This document shows positions 55,538 through 64,000 of a DNA stretch of 64,000 nt, one piece after another (positions within the stretch are counted from its first letter, which is position 1; every line of letters starts with the position of its first letter). The translations under genes and the position numbers were made by a program. Below the pieces are notes generated by a model. The model saw only the letters and a program-made list of their open reading frames with translations, was not told the origin of the DNA and did not search any database. Source of the DNA: Bacteroidetes bacterium OLB10 (GTDB lineage: Bacteria; Bacteroidota; Bacteroidia; AKYH767-A; OLB10); NCBI GenBank assembly GCA_001567275.1, contig LNBX01000034.1:52632-116631 (forward strand), given 5' to 3'.

Positions 55538-56746
55538 ATGACACAAACAGTTACAGAAGGGCAACATACGAACACTGCAGTGCGGCTCTGGAACAGGAAT
55601 TTTATCAATGCATGCATTGCAAATTTTCTGATTGCCTGCTCTTTTTATCTGCTCATGCCTACCATTCCGATATTTTTATCGGAGCAGCTTCACGTATCAC
55701 AGTCGCATATCGGTCTTGCACTTTCATCCTACGTGGTTGCATTACTCATTATGCGGCCATTCAGCGGTTATCTGGTGGATGTATATCCGCGAAAAAAATT
55801 ATTCATGACAGGAGTGACATTGTTTGTATGCATGTTCACCGGATATTATTTTGCCGCTACGGTAATGTTTTTTGTAGTGTTGCGGTTTGTTCACGGCTTG
55901 TTCTGGGGCTTGTCAACAGTGTCGGCCAATACAGTTGCGATAGACATTATTCCCTCTGAAAGAAGGGCAGAAGGCATTGGTTTTTTTGGTGTCACCATGA
56001 ATATTGCTATGGCCACTGCACCTTATATCGCTGTAATTATTTATGACTCTTTTGGTTTTTCAAAATTAGTTTCATCAGCATTGATGATGGGAGCATTTGC
56101 CATTCTTGCAGTGAGCTTTATTAAAACACCCTGGCGCAAAAAACCCGATAAAAAACCGCCACTGTCTTTCGACAGATTTATTCTGATTAAAGGAATTCCG
56201 ATTTTTATCAATCAGCTGTTTCTCTCATTCGGATGGGGAACGCTCGTAGCCTTTGCAGTGTTGTATGGCAAAAAAACTGGCATTCACAATGCAGGAATTT
56301 TCTTTTTGTTTCTTGCTTCGGGCATTGTGCTTTCCAGAGTAAATTCAGGCAAATATGTTGACCGTGGTTATCTGCATCGCGTGGTTGTCATTGCTATTTC
56401 ACTCATCACAACAGGATATTTTTGTTTTGCTTCTTTTCACAATATTTATGCATTCTGTGCATCGGCATTTATTCTCGGAGTAGGATTCGGAACTCTTTTT
56501 CCTGCATTGCAAACTATCTACAACAACATGGCGCCATCCACCAGACGGGGTACTGCAAATTCTACTTATCTCACCGGCTTCGACCTGGGTATTGGCATCG
56601 GCATGCTGGCTGGCGCCTACATCAGTGATGTTTTTGATTTTTCAACTTTGTATTATGTTACTTCGGGTTTAAGTTTTATTGCATTATTTATTTACTGGTT
56701 TAATTCGCGAAAGGTGTACGAAAGAAATAAAATCAAACAAAGCTGA
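55538..56746 (+). CDS. MFS transporter, 12-helix
   Basis: A 402-residue major-facilitator protein starting at ATG 55538 (MTQTVTEGQHTNTAVRLWNR); a GTG 30 bases upstream is an alternative. Motif A is RPFSGYLVDVYPRKKLFMTG and the repeat half has a related loop (NSGKYVDRGYLHRVVVIAIS). It looks like the arabinose-efflux (AraJ-like) group, whose substrates include sugars and drugs. Followed by a frameshifted SDR gene after 70 bases; the two may share a transcript. Confidence 0.9.
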   Translation: MTQTVTEGQHTNTAVRLWNRNFINACIANFLIACSFYLLMPTIPIFLSEQLHVSQSHIGLALSSYVVALLIMRPFSGYLVDVYPRKKLFMTGVTLFVCMFTGYYFAATVMFFVVLRFVHGLFWGLSTVSANTVAIDIIPSERRAEGIGFFGVTMNIAMATAPYIAVIIYDSFGFSKLVSSALMMGAFAILAVSFIKTPWRKKPDKKPPLSFDRFILIKGIPIFINQLFLSFGWGTLVAFAVLYGKKTGIHNAGIFFLFLASGIVLSRVNSGKYVDRGYLHRVVVIAISLITTGYFCFASFHNIYAFCASAFILGVGFGTLFPALQTIYNNMAPSTRRGTANSTYLTGFDLGIGIGMLAGAYISDVFDFSTLYYVTSGLSFIALFIYWFNSRKVYERNKIKQS

Positions 56747-56816
56747 CAAAATTTATTTTGAACTGAATCATTCAAACAATTAGTCATTACGGCTGTTTGT
56801 CATTATAAAAATTACT

Positions 56817-57531
56817 ATGGATCATAAAAAAAGTGGTGTATATCACCGGTGGAAGCAAAGGCATTGGTCTTGGAATTGCTCAGTATCTTCTGCAAAAAGA
56901 TTTTCAGGTTGCCATCAGCAGCCGACAGTTGAAATCAGCACAGCAGGCTGCAGAAAGTTTGAAAGGGAATAAAGAAAATATTCTTGCACTGCAATCGGAT
57001 GTGTGCAATGCTGAAGATGAGCAACAGGCAGTGAAAAAAATTTTAGATAAATGGGGACGGTTAGATGTGTTGGTTGCCAATGCAGGTGTGGGACATTTTG
57101 CACCTATTGAAGAACTCACACATAAGCAGTGGAATGAAGTCATCAACACCAATGTTACAGGAGTGTTTCACAGTGTGAAAGCTTCAGTGGATGCCATCAA
57201 AAAATCAAAAGGATACATCATTACTATTGCCAGCCTTGCCGGAACTTATTTTTCAGAAAAAGGAACTGCTTACAATGCAAGCAAATTTGCAATGGTAGGT
57301 TTCACTCAGGCACTGATGCTCGACCTGCGGCAGCATGATGTAAAAGTAACTACCATCATGCCAGGCTCTGTTACCAGCCATTTCAACAACCATGTGCCGT
57401 CTGCAGAAGATGCATGGAAAATTCAGCCTGAAGACATTGGCGAAATGGTGTACGATTTATTGAAGATGAATCCGCGTGTGCTGCCCAGCAAAATTGAAGT
57501 ACGTCCGGCCAAGCCGCCAGTGAAAAAGTGA
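56817..57531 (+). CDS. Short-chain dehydrogenase/reductase, start broken by an A7 run
   Basis: A classical SDR of 237 residues. The natural start appears to be ATG 56817 (MDHKK), followed by VVYITGGSKGIGLGIAQYLL, but the A7 run at 56826-56832 has one A too many, so the present frame opens only with GTG 56833 (232 residues). The cofactor motif GGSKGIG, NAGVGH, the catalytic serine in TIASLAG and the YNASK (Tyr and Lys) are intact. The broken N terminus lacks only the first beta strand. Substrate unknown. Confidence 0.88.
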
Positions 57532-57606
57532 TATTTATCATCTCTTAAGTATGCTCATTGTGCTACATACTATCAAATATGACATTCAGATGGCAAAGCC
57601 TCTTCG

Positions 57607-57614
57607 TACCTTTG
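57607..57614 (+). promoter_or_regulatory. Promoter -7 box of the DUF2249 gene
   Basis: TACCTTTG matches the -7 consensus exactly, 56 bases before ATG 57670. TTC stands at the -33 position, 19 bases upstream. Confidence 0.45.
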
Positions 57615-57669
57615 TGCGCTGATATTTTAATCACATTAAATAAATATTTCAACTATAAAATTTTACGAC

Positions 57670-58425
57670 ATGAGTAATACCATTCAATCAAACGAAGAAA
57701 TAGATGTGCGGGTATTTGTACCCATCAAACGACATGAACTGTTGTTGAAAATGTTTCGTGAGTTGCCGGTATCACAAAGTTTTACTTTCATCAACGACCA
57801 TGATCCCATTCCGCTTTACTATGAGTTTCGCTCAGTATTTGGCGATGTAGTAGGGTGGGAGTATCTGAACAAAGGTGGCCGCGAATGGAAAGTGAAAGTT
57901 ACACGCACAGAAGAATCTCAGGGACGTGAGTTTAAAGATATTTCAACCTTGCTCGATTTGCGCAAAGCAGATAAAAAAGAATGGAAACAAATTGTTTTTC
58001 ACCGCTACGGAATGATGGAAGAAGGAACCACGATGGAAATTATTTCAAGTGAAGACCCCGGAGAAATACACGGCATTTTTATGCAGAAGTTTGAAGGAAA
58101 ACACAGGTGGATTTACAAAAAGAAAGATGACGGTGAGTATGTTGTTCATGTAACCAAACAGGACAACAGCGGACTGGGTGACGAAGGTTATTCCGTTGTG
58201 AACACTTTTGATGTGCGGCCATATACGCCCAGCGACAGACACGAAATGTTTTACAAAGCTTTTGCTGATATAAAAACAGGTGAAGCGTTTGAGTTTATCA
58301 ACGACCACGACCCCAAGCCTTTGTATTATCAGATGGAAGCAGAGAGCAAAGAGCCTTTCAGATGGGAATATCTTGAAAAAGGTCCTGAAGTGTGGAAGGT
58401 GAGAGTTATCAAAACTAAAGAATAG
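57670..58425 (+). CDS. Protein with two DUF2249 domains
   Basis: A 251-residue protein built of two DUF2249 domains (about residues 10-95 and 175-250), separated by a diverged middle repeat. Each has the family core RHELLLKMFRELPVSQSFTF or RHEMFYKAFADIKTGEAFEF followed by INDHDPxPLYY with conserved Asp and His. Fused and tandem forms are common in Bacteroidota. The domain is often found near nitric-oxide and haem-related genes, but no such gene lies here. Function unknown. Confidence 0.85.
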   Translation: MSNTIQSNEEIDVRVFVPIKRHELLLKMFRELPVSQSFTFINDHDPIPLYYEFRSVFGDVVGWEYLNKGGREWKVKVTRTEESQGREFKDISTLLDLRKADKKEWKQIVFHRYGMMEEGTTMEIISSEDPGEIHGIFMQKFEGKHRWIYKKKDDGEYVVHVTKQDNSGLGDEGYSVVNTFDVRPYTPSDRHEMFYKAFADIKTGEAFEFINDHDPKPLYYQMEAESKEPFRWEYLEKGPEVWKVRVIKTKE

Positions 58426-58482
58426 AAATTGTCTGTGTTCATTTGCAAAAAGGTGAACGCTGATATTCTTTCCGAAAAAAAA

Positions 58483-59088
58483 TCAAACCATTTCAGGTCT
58501 GTTATAAAACAAGGCTGAGCAATCGGTAGATTCCTGCATGGATTTGATGACTGAATCAAGAGGTTTTGCATACACCTCAGGATAATCAATTTCGCCAAGA
58601 GCAGTGCGGATAGGATAAGCTAATTTTTCTGTTTCAATTGAAAACTGAGAGTCAATGCCCGGTTTGTTTCCTCTCGGATCTAATCTGAACCAGCCTTTGT
58701 CTTTCAGGTAAACAGCATTGAGGCCGTGCAATGCATAACCGGAGTCAATAGTTCCTTTGCGCAACACACGCTGATAGCAAAATCCTGCCGGTATGCCCAT
58801 GCCTCTGAGCAGCGTGGCCAGCAAATGCGATTTGGCAAAACATATTCCTTCTCCTTTTTGCAATGTGTCTTCAGCACTTACGGTAATAATTTTACTCTGT
58901 ATGTCGAAGGAGTGAGTGATTTTGTCTCTTGCCACTTCGAAGGCTGCTTTGGCACGCTCTTCATCGGTGCTTGCCTGCATTTTTATTTTCTCAATCTGCT
59001 GCTGCACCAATGGTGTGCTGAACACAATCACCGGAGGTATTTCTTGCAGATAGTCATTCAGGTTGTCGGATTGAATATGTAATTGCAT
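58483..59088 (-). CDS. Transglutaminase-like domain protein
   Basis: A 201-residue protein starting at ATG 59088 (MQLHIQSDNLNDYLQEIPPV). The transglutaminase core is visible: EGICFAKSHLLATLLRGMGIPAGFCYQRV (catalytic Cys in GICF), LHGLNAVYLKDKGWFRLDPRG with the His and Asp of the triad. Such proteins act as cysteine peptidases or amidases on peptide substrates. Stand-alone, no export signal seen, so probably cytoplasmic. Confidence 0.85.
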   Translation of the reverse strand: MQLHIQSDNLNDYLQEIPPVIVFSTPLVQQQIEKIKMQASTDEERAKAAFEVARDKITHSFDIQSKIITVSAEDTLQKGEGICFAKSHLLATLLRGMGIPAGFCYQRVLRKGTIDSGYALHGLNAVYLKDKGWFRLDPRGNKPGIDSQFSIETEKLAYPIRTALGEIDYPEVYAKPLDSVIKSMQESTDCSALFYNRPEMV

Positions 59089-59258
59089 AAAAGGAAAATT
59101 AATTGACGTTGAAAATAAACAATTCTGAAGTATCATAACAATTTCACTCTGAAATTGGTTCATCAATTTGCATCATATATTTTTTATTTTTGACTCAATC
59201 ATTACATTGCCTCAGGGGTTTTTAAAATACTTTAGCAACCTGTGACTTGCAGAAGTTC

Positions 59259-59266
59259 TATTTTTG
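59259..59266 (+). promoter_or_regulatory. Promoter -7 box of the DUF2269-like gene
   Basis: TATTTTTG matches the -7 consensus exactly, 30 bases before ATG 59296. Confidence 0.45.
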
Positions 59267-59295
59267 CAGCGCTGTAACATGAGATAAAATTTTTT

Positions 59296-59751
59296 ATGGC
59301 TGATTTATACCGCGTGCTGGTTGTTATTCATGTGCTTTCTGCCATTCTTGGTTTAGGTCCTGGCTTTGTGATGATTTATGTAGTTACACGTGCAACCAAC
59401 ATGACAGAACTGAAACATGCATATCTTATCCGAAACAGGCTGCATAATTTTGTAATAGTAGGAGGTACGCTGTTGTTGCTTTCAGGTTTGGCAATGGGTA
59501 TTATCACTCCATATTTATTTCGGGCAGGGTGGTATGTTACTGCACTGATTTTATTTTTGGTAGCCCTTGCATTTGGGCCTGTCATGCTTTCGCCACGCTC
59601 CAAACCTATTAAACAATTGCTCCAAAGTCACAGAGGCGAAAATATTCCTGAAGCATATTACCCGCTTGCACGAGAATTGTTTTTTTATGAGCGTGTAGAA
59701 AATGTTATTTTCATCATCATCATTTTGCTGATGATACTGAAACCATTCTGA
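59296..59751 (+). CDS. Four-helix membrane protein, DUF2269-like
   Basis: A 151-residue protein with four membrane helices (VLVVIHVLSAILGLGPGFVM, FVIVGGTLLLLSGLAMGIIT, YVTALILFLVALAFGPVML, NVIFIIIILLMILKPF). The histidine in the first helix (VIHVLSA) and the layout suit the DUF2269 family of small membrane proteins. No function is known. It is convergent with tsaB, with four bases between the stop codons. Confidence 0.7.
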   Translation: MADLYRVLVVIHVLSAILGLGPGFVMIYVVTRATNMTELKHAYLIRNRLHNFVIVGGTLLLLSGLAMGIITPYLFRAGWYVTALILFLVALAFGPVMLSPRSKPIKQLLQSHRGENIPEAYYPLARELFFYERVENVIFIIIILLMILKPF

Positions 59752-59755
59752 AAAA

Positions 59756-60430
59756 TTATTTTTTTATTCCTGCAAAGTCTTTGAGGTAAAAAGGCTCAAA
59801 GTAGGCAATGTCTTCAAATTGTTTTTGTCCGTATTTCTGCAAGGCAAGGTTTACAAGTCCCGTTGCCGAAAGGTTAAAATTATCAACAAAAACAGCATTT
59901 TCGCTTTTACAGATATTTCTGAATTTTATACTGCCACTGCCAAAGAATGAAATTTTATTCTGCTGAAGATAATCTGCCAGAAAATTTTCTTCAAGAATTA
60001 CAGCTTCTGCAGGTCTTACATATTCCACCTGGTTGTTGAATAATGCCGTATAAACTTCCATTCTGCGTGCGTCCAACATCGGGCAAAAATAATCTGCATT
60101 GCCTGCTGCATTATTTTTATAAAGATGAGCCATGCTCTCAAGTGTGTGCACTGCAATAAGTGGTTTTTCGAGAGCGAAACACAGGCCCTTGGCTGTGGCT
60201 GCGCCAATGCGCAAACCGGTGTATGATCCCGGTCCGCAGCTTACTGCAATAGCATCTAATGAAGCATATTGAAGCTGATTTTCTTTAAGAAGCTCATCAA
60301 TAAAAACCGACAACTGCGAAGCATGTGAGCGGCTGTGATGTGATTCTTTCACAGCAATAACGTGCTGCTCATCTGCTACGCACACCGAGCAACTGTCTGT
60401 TGCAGTTTCAATGCACAGTATCAGCGGCAC
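59756..60430 (-). CDS. tsaB: tRNA threonylcarbamoyladenosine biosynthesis protein TsaB
   Basis: A 224-residue protein with a GTG start at 60430 (PLILCIETATDSCSVCVADE). The family motif AVSCGPGSYTGLRIGAATAK is present at residues 62-81. TsaB is the inactive partner of TsaD that activates it in the threonylcarbamoyl transfer to A37 of tRNA. The Sua5-type enzyme for the earlier step lies at 18040-18630. The start lies two bases after the stop of the membrane-fusion protein gene, an order common in Bacteroidota. Confidence 0.93.
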   Translation of the reverse strand: MPLILCIETATDSCSVCVADEQHVIAVKESHHSRSHASQLSVFIDELLKENQLQYASLDAIAVSCGPGSYTGLRIGAATAKGLCFALEKPLIAVHTLESMAHLYKNNAAGNADYFCPMLDARRMEVYTALFNNQVEYVRPAEAVILEENFLADYLQQNKISFFGSGSIKFRNICKSENAVFVDNFNLSATGLVNLALQKYGQKQFEDIAYFEPFYLKDFAGIKK

Positions 60431-60432
60431 TG

Positions 60433-61806
60433 TTAATTATTTTTCTCGTCAGTAAACAACTGATCGCGGCTTACCACTTTTATTTTGTCGCCATCGTTCA
60501 GTTTTTTCGAAACGGCCTGATAAGGGTCGGTAATCACTTCGTCACCTGCTTTCAGGCCTTCGGTAATTTCCATATAGTTCACATCCTGAATTCCTGTTTT
60601 TACCACACGCATTTTTGCCACACCATTTTCATTCACAAAAACCACTTCTTTCACAGGCGCGTTATTGGTATTTTCAGGTTCCAGTTTTTCCACGGTGCCG
60701 TCATCATGTCTGCGTGCCACCTGCTTGCTCGAGCGGTGAATGGCAGTGTCGCGGGTGGTAACAGCTTTTATGGGTGCTGCTATTACATTCACAGCTTTTT
60801 TAGTTTGTATATCTACCGTTGCCGACATGCCCGGTCTGAACGGAGAATACTGCGGATTATCGGCAGGAATCAAATCAGCATACGACTCGCGTAATATGCG
60901 AATCTTCACTGCAAAGTTGGTTACGTTATCCGTTCCGGTAACAGTTTCATTGGGTGTATTGGCAATTTCAGTTACTATCCCTTTAAACTTACGCGGGCTG
61001 TAAGCATCAATCTCTACCAGTGCTGTATCTTTTAAGTGAATACGTATGATGTCATTTTCTCCCACATCGGCTTTTACTTCCATTTCCTGAAGGTTGCTGA
61101 TGCGCAGAATTTCTGTTCCATCGGTAAAACTTGTTCCTGCCACACGTTCACCTTTTTTCCTGCTGATTTTAGAAACCGTTCCATCTACAGGAGCAAAAAT
61201 GTCTGTCTTGTTCAGATTTTCTTTTGCTTCTCTTACGGATGCGCTTCCGCTTTTCACATTATACTGCGCTCCTGAAACTCCTTGTTCTGCTGCTTCCACT
61301 TCTGCCTTGGCCACTTCATAGGCCGACTTTACAATTTCCCAGTCGGAAGCGCTGATTACTTTTTCTTCAAACATTTTTTTATTTCGCTGATAAGCAGTTT
61401 CTGCTTTCTTAAGCTGGCTCTGTGCCTGGTCAAGACGTGCTTTACTGCTCTCGTAACCGGCTTTGGTGGAGTTGAGTCCTGCCACTGCACGATCGAAGGA
61501 AGAAATGTATATCTCAGGATTTATTTTACATAATAACTGACCTTTTTTTACCACATCACCTTCTTTCACCAGCATCTCCACAATTTCGCCCGATACGTCA
61601 GAGCTAAGTTTTACTTCCACTTCGGGTTGTACTTTTCCGCTGGCCGAAACCGTTTCGGTAATAGTTTGCAGCGAAACTTTGTCGGTGCTTACTTTAATGG
61701 TGCTGTCGTCACCAAACCATCCGGCTTTTTTTCCGATAACCAGAACGACAATGATAATACCTGCAACAATCAGAATATTTCTTAACAAATTATTTTTCTT
61801 TTTCAT
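60433..61806 (-). CDS. Periplasmic adaptor (membrane-fusion protein, HlyD/MacA type)
   Basis: A 457-residue inner-membrane adaptor. The single membrane helix is at residues 10-27 (LRNILIVAGIIIVVLVIGKK). The half-motif of the lipoyl domain (VKLSSDVSGEIVEMLVKEGD, KKGQLLCKINPE) is followed by an Ala/Lys/Glu-rich alpha hairpin (about residues 120-190), the second half-lipoyl strand (DIFAPVDGTVSKISRKKGER) and beta-barrel domains. Two bases separate it from tsaB and three from tolC-like. It would link an ABC (MacB-like) or RND pump to the outer-membrane channel; no pump gene lies in the window. Confidence 0.92.
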   Translation of the reverse strand: MKKKNNLLRNILIVAGIIIVVLVIGKKAGWFGDDSTIKVSTDKVSLQTITETVSASGKVQPEVEVKLSSDVSGEIVEMLVKEGDVVKKGQLLCKINPEIYISSFDRAVAGLNSTKAGYESSKARLDQAQSQLKKAETAYQRNKKMFEEKVISASDWEIVKSAYEVAKAEVEAAEQGVSGAQYNVKSGSASVREAKENLNKTDIFAPVDGTVSKISRKKGERVAGTSFTDGTEILRISNLQEMEVKADVGENDIIRIHLKDTALVEIDAYSPRKFKGIVTEIANTPNETVTGTDNVTNFAVKIRILRESYADLIPADNPQYSPFRPGMSATVDIQTKKAVNVIAAPIKAVTTRDTAIHRSSKQVARRHDDGTVEKLEPENTNNAPVKEVVFVNENGVAKMRVVKTGIQDVNYMEITEGLKAGDEVITDPYQAVSKKLNDGDKIKVVSRDQLFTDEKNN

Positions 61807-61809
61807 AAT

Positions 61810-63225
61810 CTAAAATGATAACGGTTTCCCAAGATAAAAATCGAGTACTTTCAGTTTTAAAATCAGTTCATATTTTGCCTGCAGCAAATCGGCTTGAGCC
61901 TTTGTCAGGTTATTTCGTGCATTCACATAATCGAGGCTGTTGAGCAAACCTGCATTGTATTTTTTTTCGGTATAGCCAAAAGCTTTCTGCTGTGCTTCGT
62001 TGGTTTTGGTGGCAGCGTCATATTTGTTGATGGCAGCAATGGCATCGGCATGTGCTGTGCGTATGGTTTTGTAGGTATCGTTTTTTACCTGCAATGCATT
62101 CAGCTTTGCATTTTCAAAATTGAGTTTGGAACGTTTGATATTAGCATTAACCGACCAACCGTTGAAAATAGGAATGGATAAACTAAAGCCTAAAGATTTT
62201 CCGAAATTATTGTTGATTTGTTTGTTCAGCGGAGTGTCTTTATATTTATACGAATACACAGGCTGAAAAACTTCCTCACCTGATGATGTTACTGCTCCTG
62301 TGGGCATATATCCAACGAATACAGGCGAACCATCCAGTGTTGTAGCCTGATTTGAAAAATTGGTTGCCAGCGATCCAAATGCCGAAAGCTGCGGGTAACG
62401 GCCACCACGTGCAATACTCAATGAATAGCGCGCACTGGTAATGCGGAAATCAGCTGCTTTGATTTCAGGTAAAATTTTCAGCGCCTGACTGTAAATGGCA
62501 TCAGCAGTGAGCAAGGTTGACTCTTTTGAAGGAATTTCAACAGCAGGTTTTTCAACGGTAATATCGCTTACCGAGTCGAGTTGCATGAGTTGTATGAGTG
62601 AAATTTTTGCATTGGTAAGCATATTTTCCGCAACAATTTTATTGTATTCTTCTGTTGACAAAAGGGCATCAGCATCCAGCAGCGAGCCTTCTGCAAGCAG
62701 TTCATTATCCACCAGAAGTTTGGTGCGGTTGCGCTGAGTGGCAGCTGCTTCAATCCTTACGTTGGTAGCATCGAGTTGTTCGCTGCTGAATAACACCTGC
62801 AGATAGGCCGTTGCCACAGCAAGAGCAATATCGTTTTGCGATTTGATAAAGTCCTGTTTACCTGCATTGAGGTCGCTCACACTTTTGCGGTAACTGTTCT
62901 GAATGCCGAATCCCTGAAAAATCGGAAGACTTGCATTGAGAGAGGCTGTACCCGACTGAAAAGTTTTATCAACATAAGTGTAGCTGGTAGGGTCGAGGCT
63001 TCGGCCAAAATTATAATTCATACCTGCGCTGCCGTTTATTGAAGGGAAGAATCCGGCAAAATTCTGGTCGCGGGCTGCTTCGGCCATCTGCGCTGCCACA
63101 GCTGCCTGCTGCACACCAATGTTGTGGTTGAGTGCATAATCAATACATTCTTTCAGCGACCAAACTTTCTGTCCGAAACCCAGCATGGGCAAACAGGCAA
63201 ATACTAAAAGGATGCGATATTTCAT
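61810..63225 (-). CDS. TolC-family outer-membrane efflux protein
   Basis: A 471-residue outer-membrane factor with a signal peptide (MKYRILLVFACLPMLGFGQ); the start at ATG 63225 was chosen for this. Two OEP repeats are visible: SLKECIDYALNHNIGVQQAA and GGRYPQLSAFGSLATNFSNQ, with NFENAKLNALQVKNDTYKTI and ARNNLTKAQADLLQAKYELI in the long helices. It forms the exit duct for the adaptor encoded next to it. The two genes lie four bases apart. Confidence 0.92.
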   Translation of the reverse strand: MKYRILLVFACLPMLGFGQKVWSLKECIDYALNHNIGVQQAAVAAQMAEAARDQNFAGFFPSINGSAGMNYNFGRSLDPTSYTYVDKTFQSGTASLNASLPIFQGFGIQNSYRKSVSDLNAGKQDFIKSQNDIALAVATAYLQVLFSSEQLDATNVRIEAAATQRNRTKLLVDNELLAEGSLLDADALLSTEEYNKIVAENMLTNAKISLIQLMQLDSVSDITVEKPAVEIPSKESTLLTADAIYSQALKILPEIKAADFRITSARYSLSIARGGRYPQLSAFGSLATNFSNQATTLDGSPVFVGYMPTGAVTSSGEEVFQPVYSYKYKDTPLNKQINNNFGKSLGFSLSIPIFNGWSVNANIKRSKLNFENAKLNALQVKNDTYKTIRTAHADAIAAINKYDAATKTNEAQQKAFGYTEKKYNAGLLNSLDYVNARNNLTKAQADLLQAKYELILKLKVLDFYLGKPLSF

Positions 63226-63390
63226 GATGATTGTATATGGTACAGGAGGCGAAAATAAGCATTGTTTTAATTGCTGTTTTGTATGTGGTCTGAGGGATTT
63301 CAACAACTTAACAGAGTTAACATAATTTAACTAATTGTCTTGTCGTCATCGCGGACGTCTTCGAAGGAGAGGAAAAGTTTTGATTGGGTA

Positions 63391-63410
63391 AAGGCTGAAG
63401 CCTTTTTTTG
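63391..63410 (+). terminator. Weak terminator-like hairpin
   Basis: AAGGC (63391-63395) and GCCTT (63400-63404) enclose TGAA, followed by TTTTTG. The 63226-63787 gap is otherwise free of a convincing gene. A 35-residue frame on the minus strand (63434-63327, MTKNKTVKQKKASAF) covers it but matches nothing known. Confidence 0.35.
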
Positions 63411-63469
63411 TTTGACGGTTTTATTCTTTGTCATAATGGTGGAGTTATTTTTTAGGGAGATGTTGTATT

Positions 63470-63664
63470 GCCTAAGCGCACCCGTAGCTCTGATGAGCAA
63501 CCCGGCAAGAGGCAAACTCTTGCTGGGAGTTAGGTGCTTCATTTTCTCCGCACACCCGTAGCCCTAAAGGGCGCAGACACAATAATTTTTTTACACATGC
63601 CTTAGCGCACCCGTAGCCATATCATAGCAACCCGGCAGGTTGCGTTAGCTCCTGCTGGGTTGTT
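63470..63664 (+). repeat. Palindromic intergenic repeat element, two full copies and one partial
   Basis: Copies at 63470-63531 and 63599-63664 share CCTnAGCGCACCCGTAGC, then AGCAACCCGGCA, an inner loop and a closing TGCTGGG arm. A partial copy at about 63549-63578 keeps CACACCCGTAGCCCTAAAGG. In each full copy the CCCGGCA arm pairs with TGCTGGG, and the rest of the stem differs between copies yet still pairs (AAGAG with CTCTT in one, GG with CC in the other). This compensatory change suggests selection on structure, as in REP-type elements. Confidence 0.7.
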
Positions 63665-63787
63665 TCTAAAAAGTGTGCAAGAACTTCAAATACGTTGTGC
63701 GTTGTCACCCCTTCAGGGGTAGGGGGTGAGTGCGAGCGATGTGAATTATTTATAAAAAAGTTGGATGTTATGTTTTAAATTGATTTC

Positions 63788-64000
63788 TTACTCCACCACC
63801 ACCAGCTTTTTATTTACCCTTTGGTTGTTGCTGGTGATGGTGCACTGATACACTCCATCTGCAATTTTGGGTAATGAAATATATTGCAGCGTACTCCATG
63901 GCGGCAAGGTTTGGTGGTAAATTTCTTTTTCCTGTTATATCAAATATCTGCAACGTGCCGCTTTTGTTTTGCGGCAACAGATACATGATTCTAAAATTAC
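63788..64000 (-). CDS. C-terminal end of a T9SS cargo protein, frameshifted and cut by the window edge
   Basis: On the minus strand the frame entering at 64000 reads MYLLPQNKSGTLQIFDITGK and then goes off. Removing one base from the A5 run (T5 on the plus strand, 63926-63930) continues it as EIYHQTLPPWSTLQYISLPK, then IADGVYQCTITSNNQRVNKK and LVVVE to a stop at 63788-63790. This is a type A T9SS sorting domain (central IFDITGK, late GVYxCTI). The rest of the gene lies beyond the right edge. Confidence 0.7.

Overview
This 64 kb window is chromosomal DNA of a member of the Bacteroidota. The signs are low GC, at least four type IX secretion (T9SS) cargo proteins with C-terminal sorting domains, promoter -7 boxes of the TAnnTTTG kind, and typical Bacteroidota proteins (short CarB, DUF4834, START-like SRPBCC protein, RNase Y beside ZapA). 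The genus cannot be read from the sequence. I saw no rRNA, tRNA, insertion sequence, prophage or CRISPR array. The window is cut at both ends: a polysaccharide-cluster gene begins at base 25 and runs off the left edge, and a T9SS cargo gene is entered from the right edge.

Layout. 1-6.9 kb (minus): end of a surface-polysaccharide cluster (Wzy-like polymerase, two Wzx-like flippases, Wzz-like chain-length protein), then rny, zapA and a coiled-coil division-type gene. 7.0-7.25 kb: a structured non-coding stretch resembling 6S RNA. 7.4-13.4 kb: a 1982-residue T9SS protein with a LamG-like domain, an unassigned enzyme-like core, nine Ig-like repeats and fibronectin-like repeats. 13.5-24.4 kb: TypA, CCA-adding enzyme, Sua5-type threonylcarbamoyl-AMP synthase, thiolase and FadB-type enzymes of beta-oxidation, a MORN-like protein, SixA and a GNAT. 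24.4-33.2 kb: two more T9SS cargo genes around a Fur-STAS-purA-unknown-trxB run. 33.3-45.4 kb: DOPA-type dioxygenase, leucine-rich repeat protein, RibF, NamZ-type muramidase, LolC/E-type permease, CarB, a steroid 5-alpha-reductase-like plus 3-beta-HSD-like pair, a ferredoxin plus U32 protein pair, and an AhpD-like protein. 45.5-59.8 kb: small metabolic and stress genes, including a methyltransferase-thioredoxin reading frame, two MFS transporters, a DUF4142-cupredoxin pair, a PLP decarboxylase, HPF and lipoate ligase. 59.8-63.2 kb: tsaB, a membrane-fusion protein and TolC. The right end holds palindromic repeats and the tail of a T9SS gene.

The most striking property at window scale is that at least nine otherwise complete genes, among them ribF, a LolC/E-type permease, an MFS transporter and two T9SS cargo genes, are each broken by a single-base change in or beside a homopolymer run. 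Eight have one base too many and one has one too few; a tenth case may explain an apparent gene fusion. Sequencing or assembly error is the simplest reading. Slippage-dependent expression is an alternative that raw reads would settle. Candidate biology worth following: the 6S-like RNA beside zapA, the steroid-reductase/dehydrogenase pair, the direct repeats flanking a T9SS gene, and the hairpin repeats at the right end.
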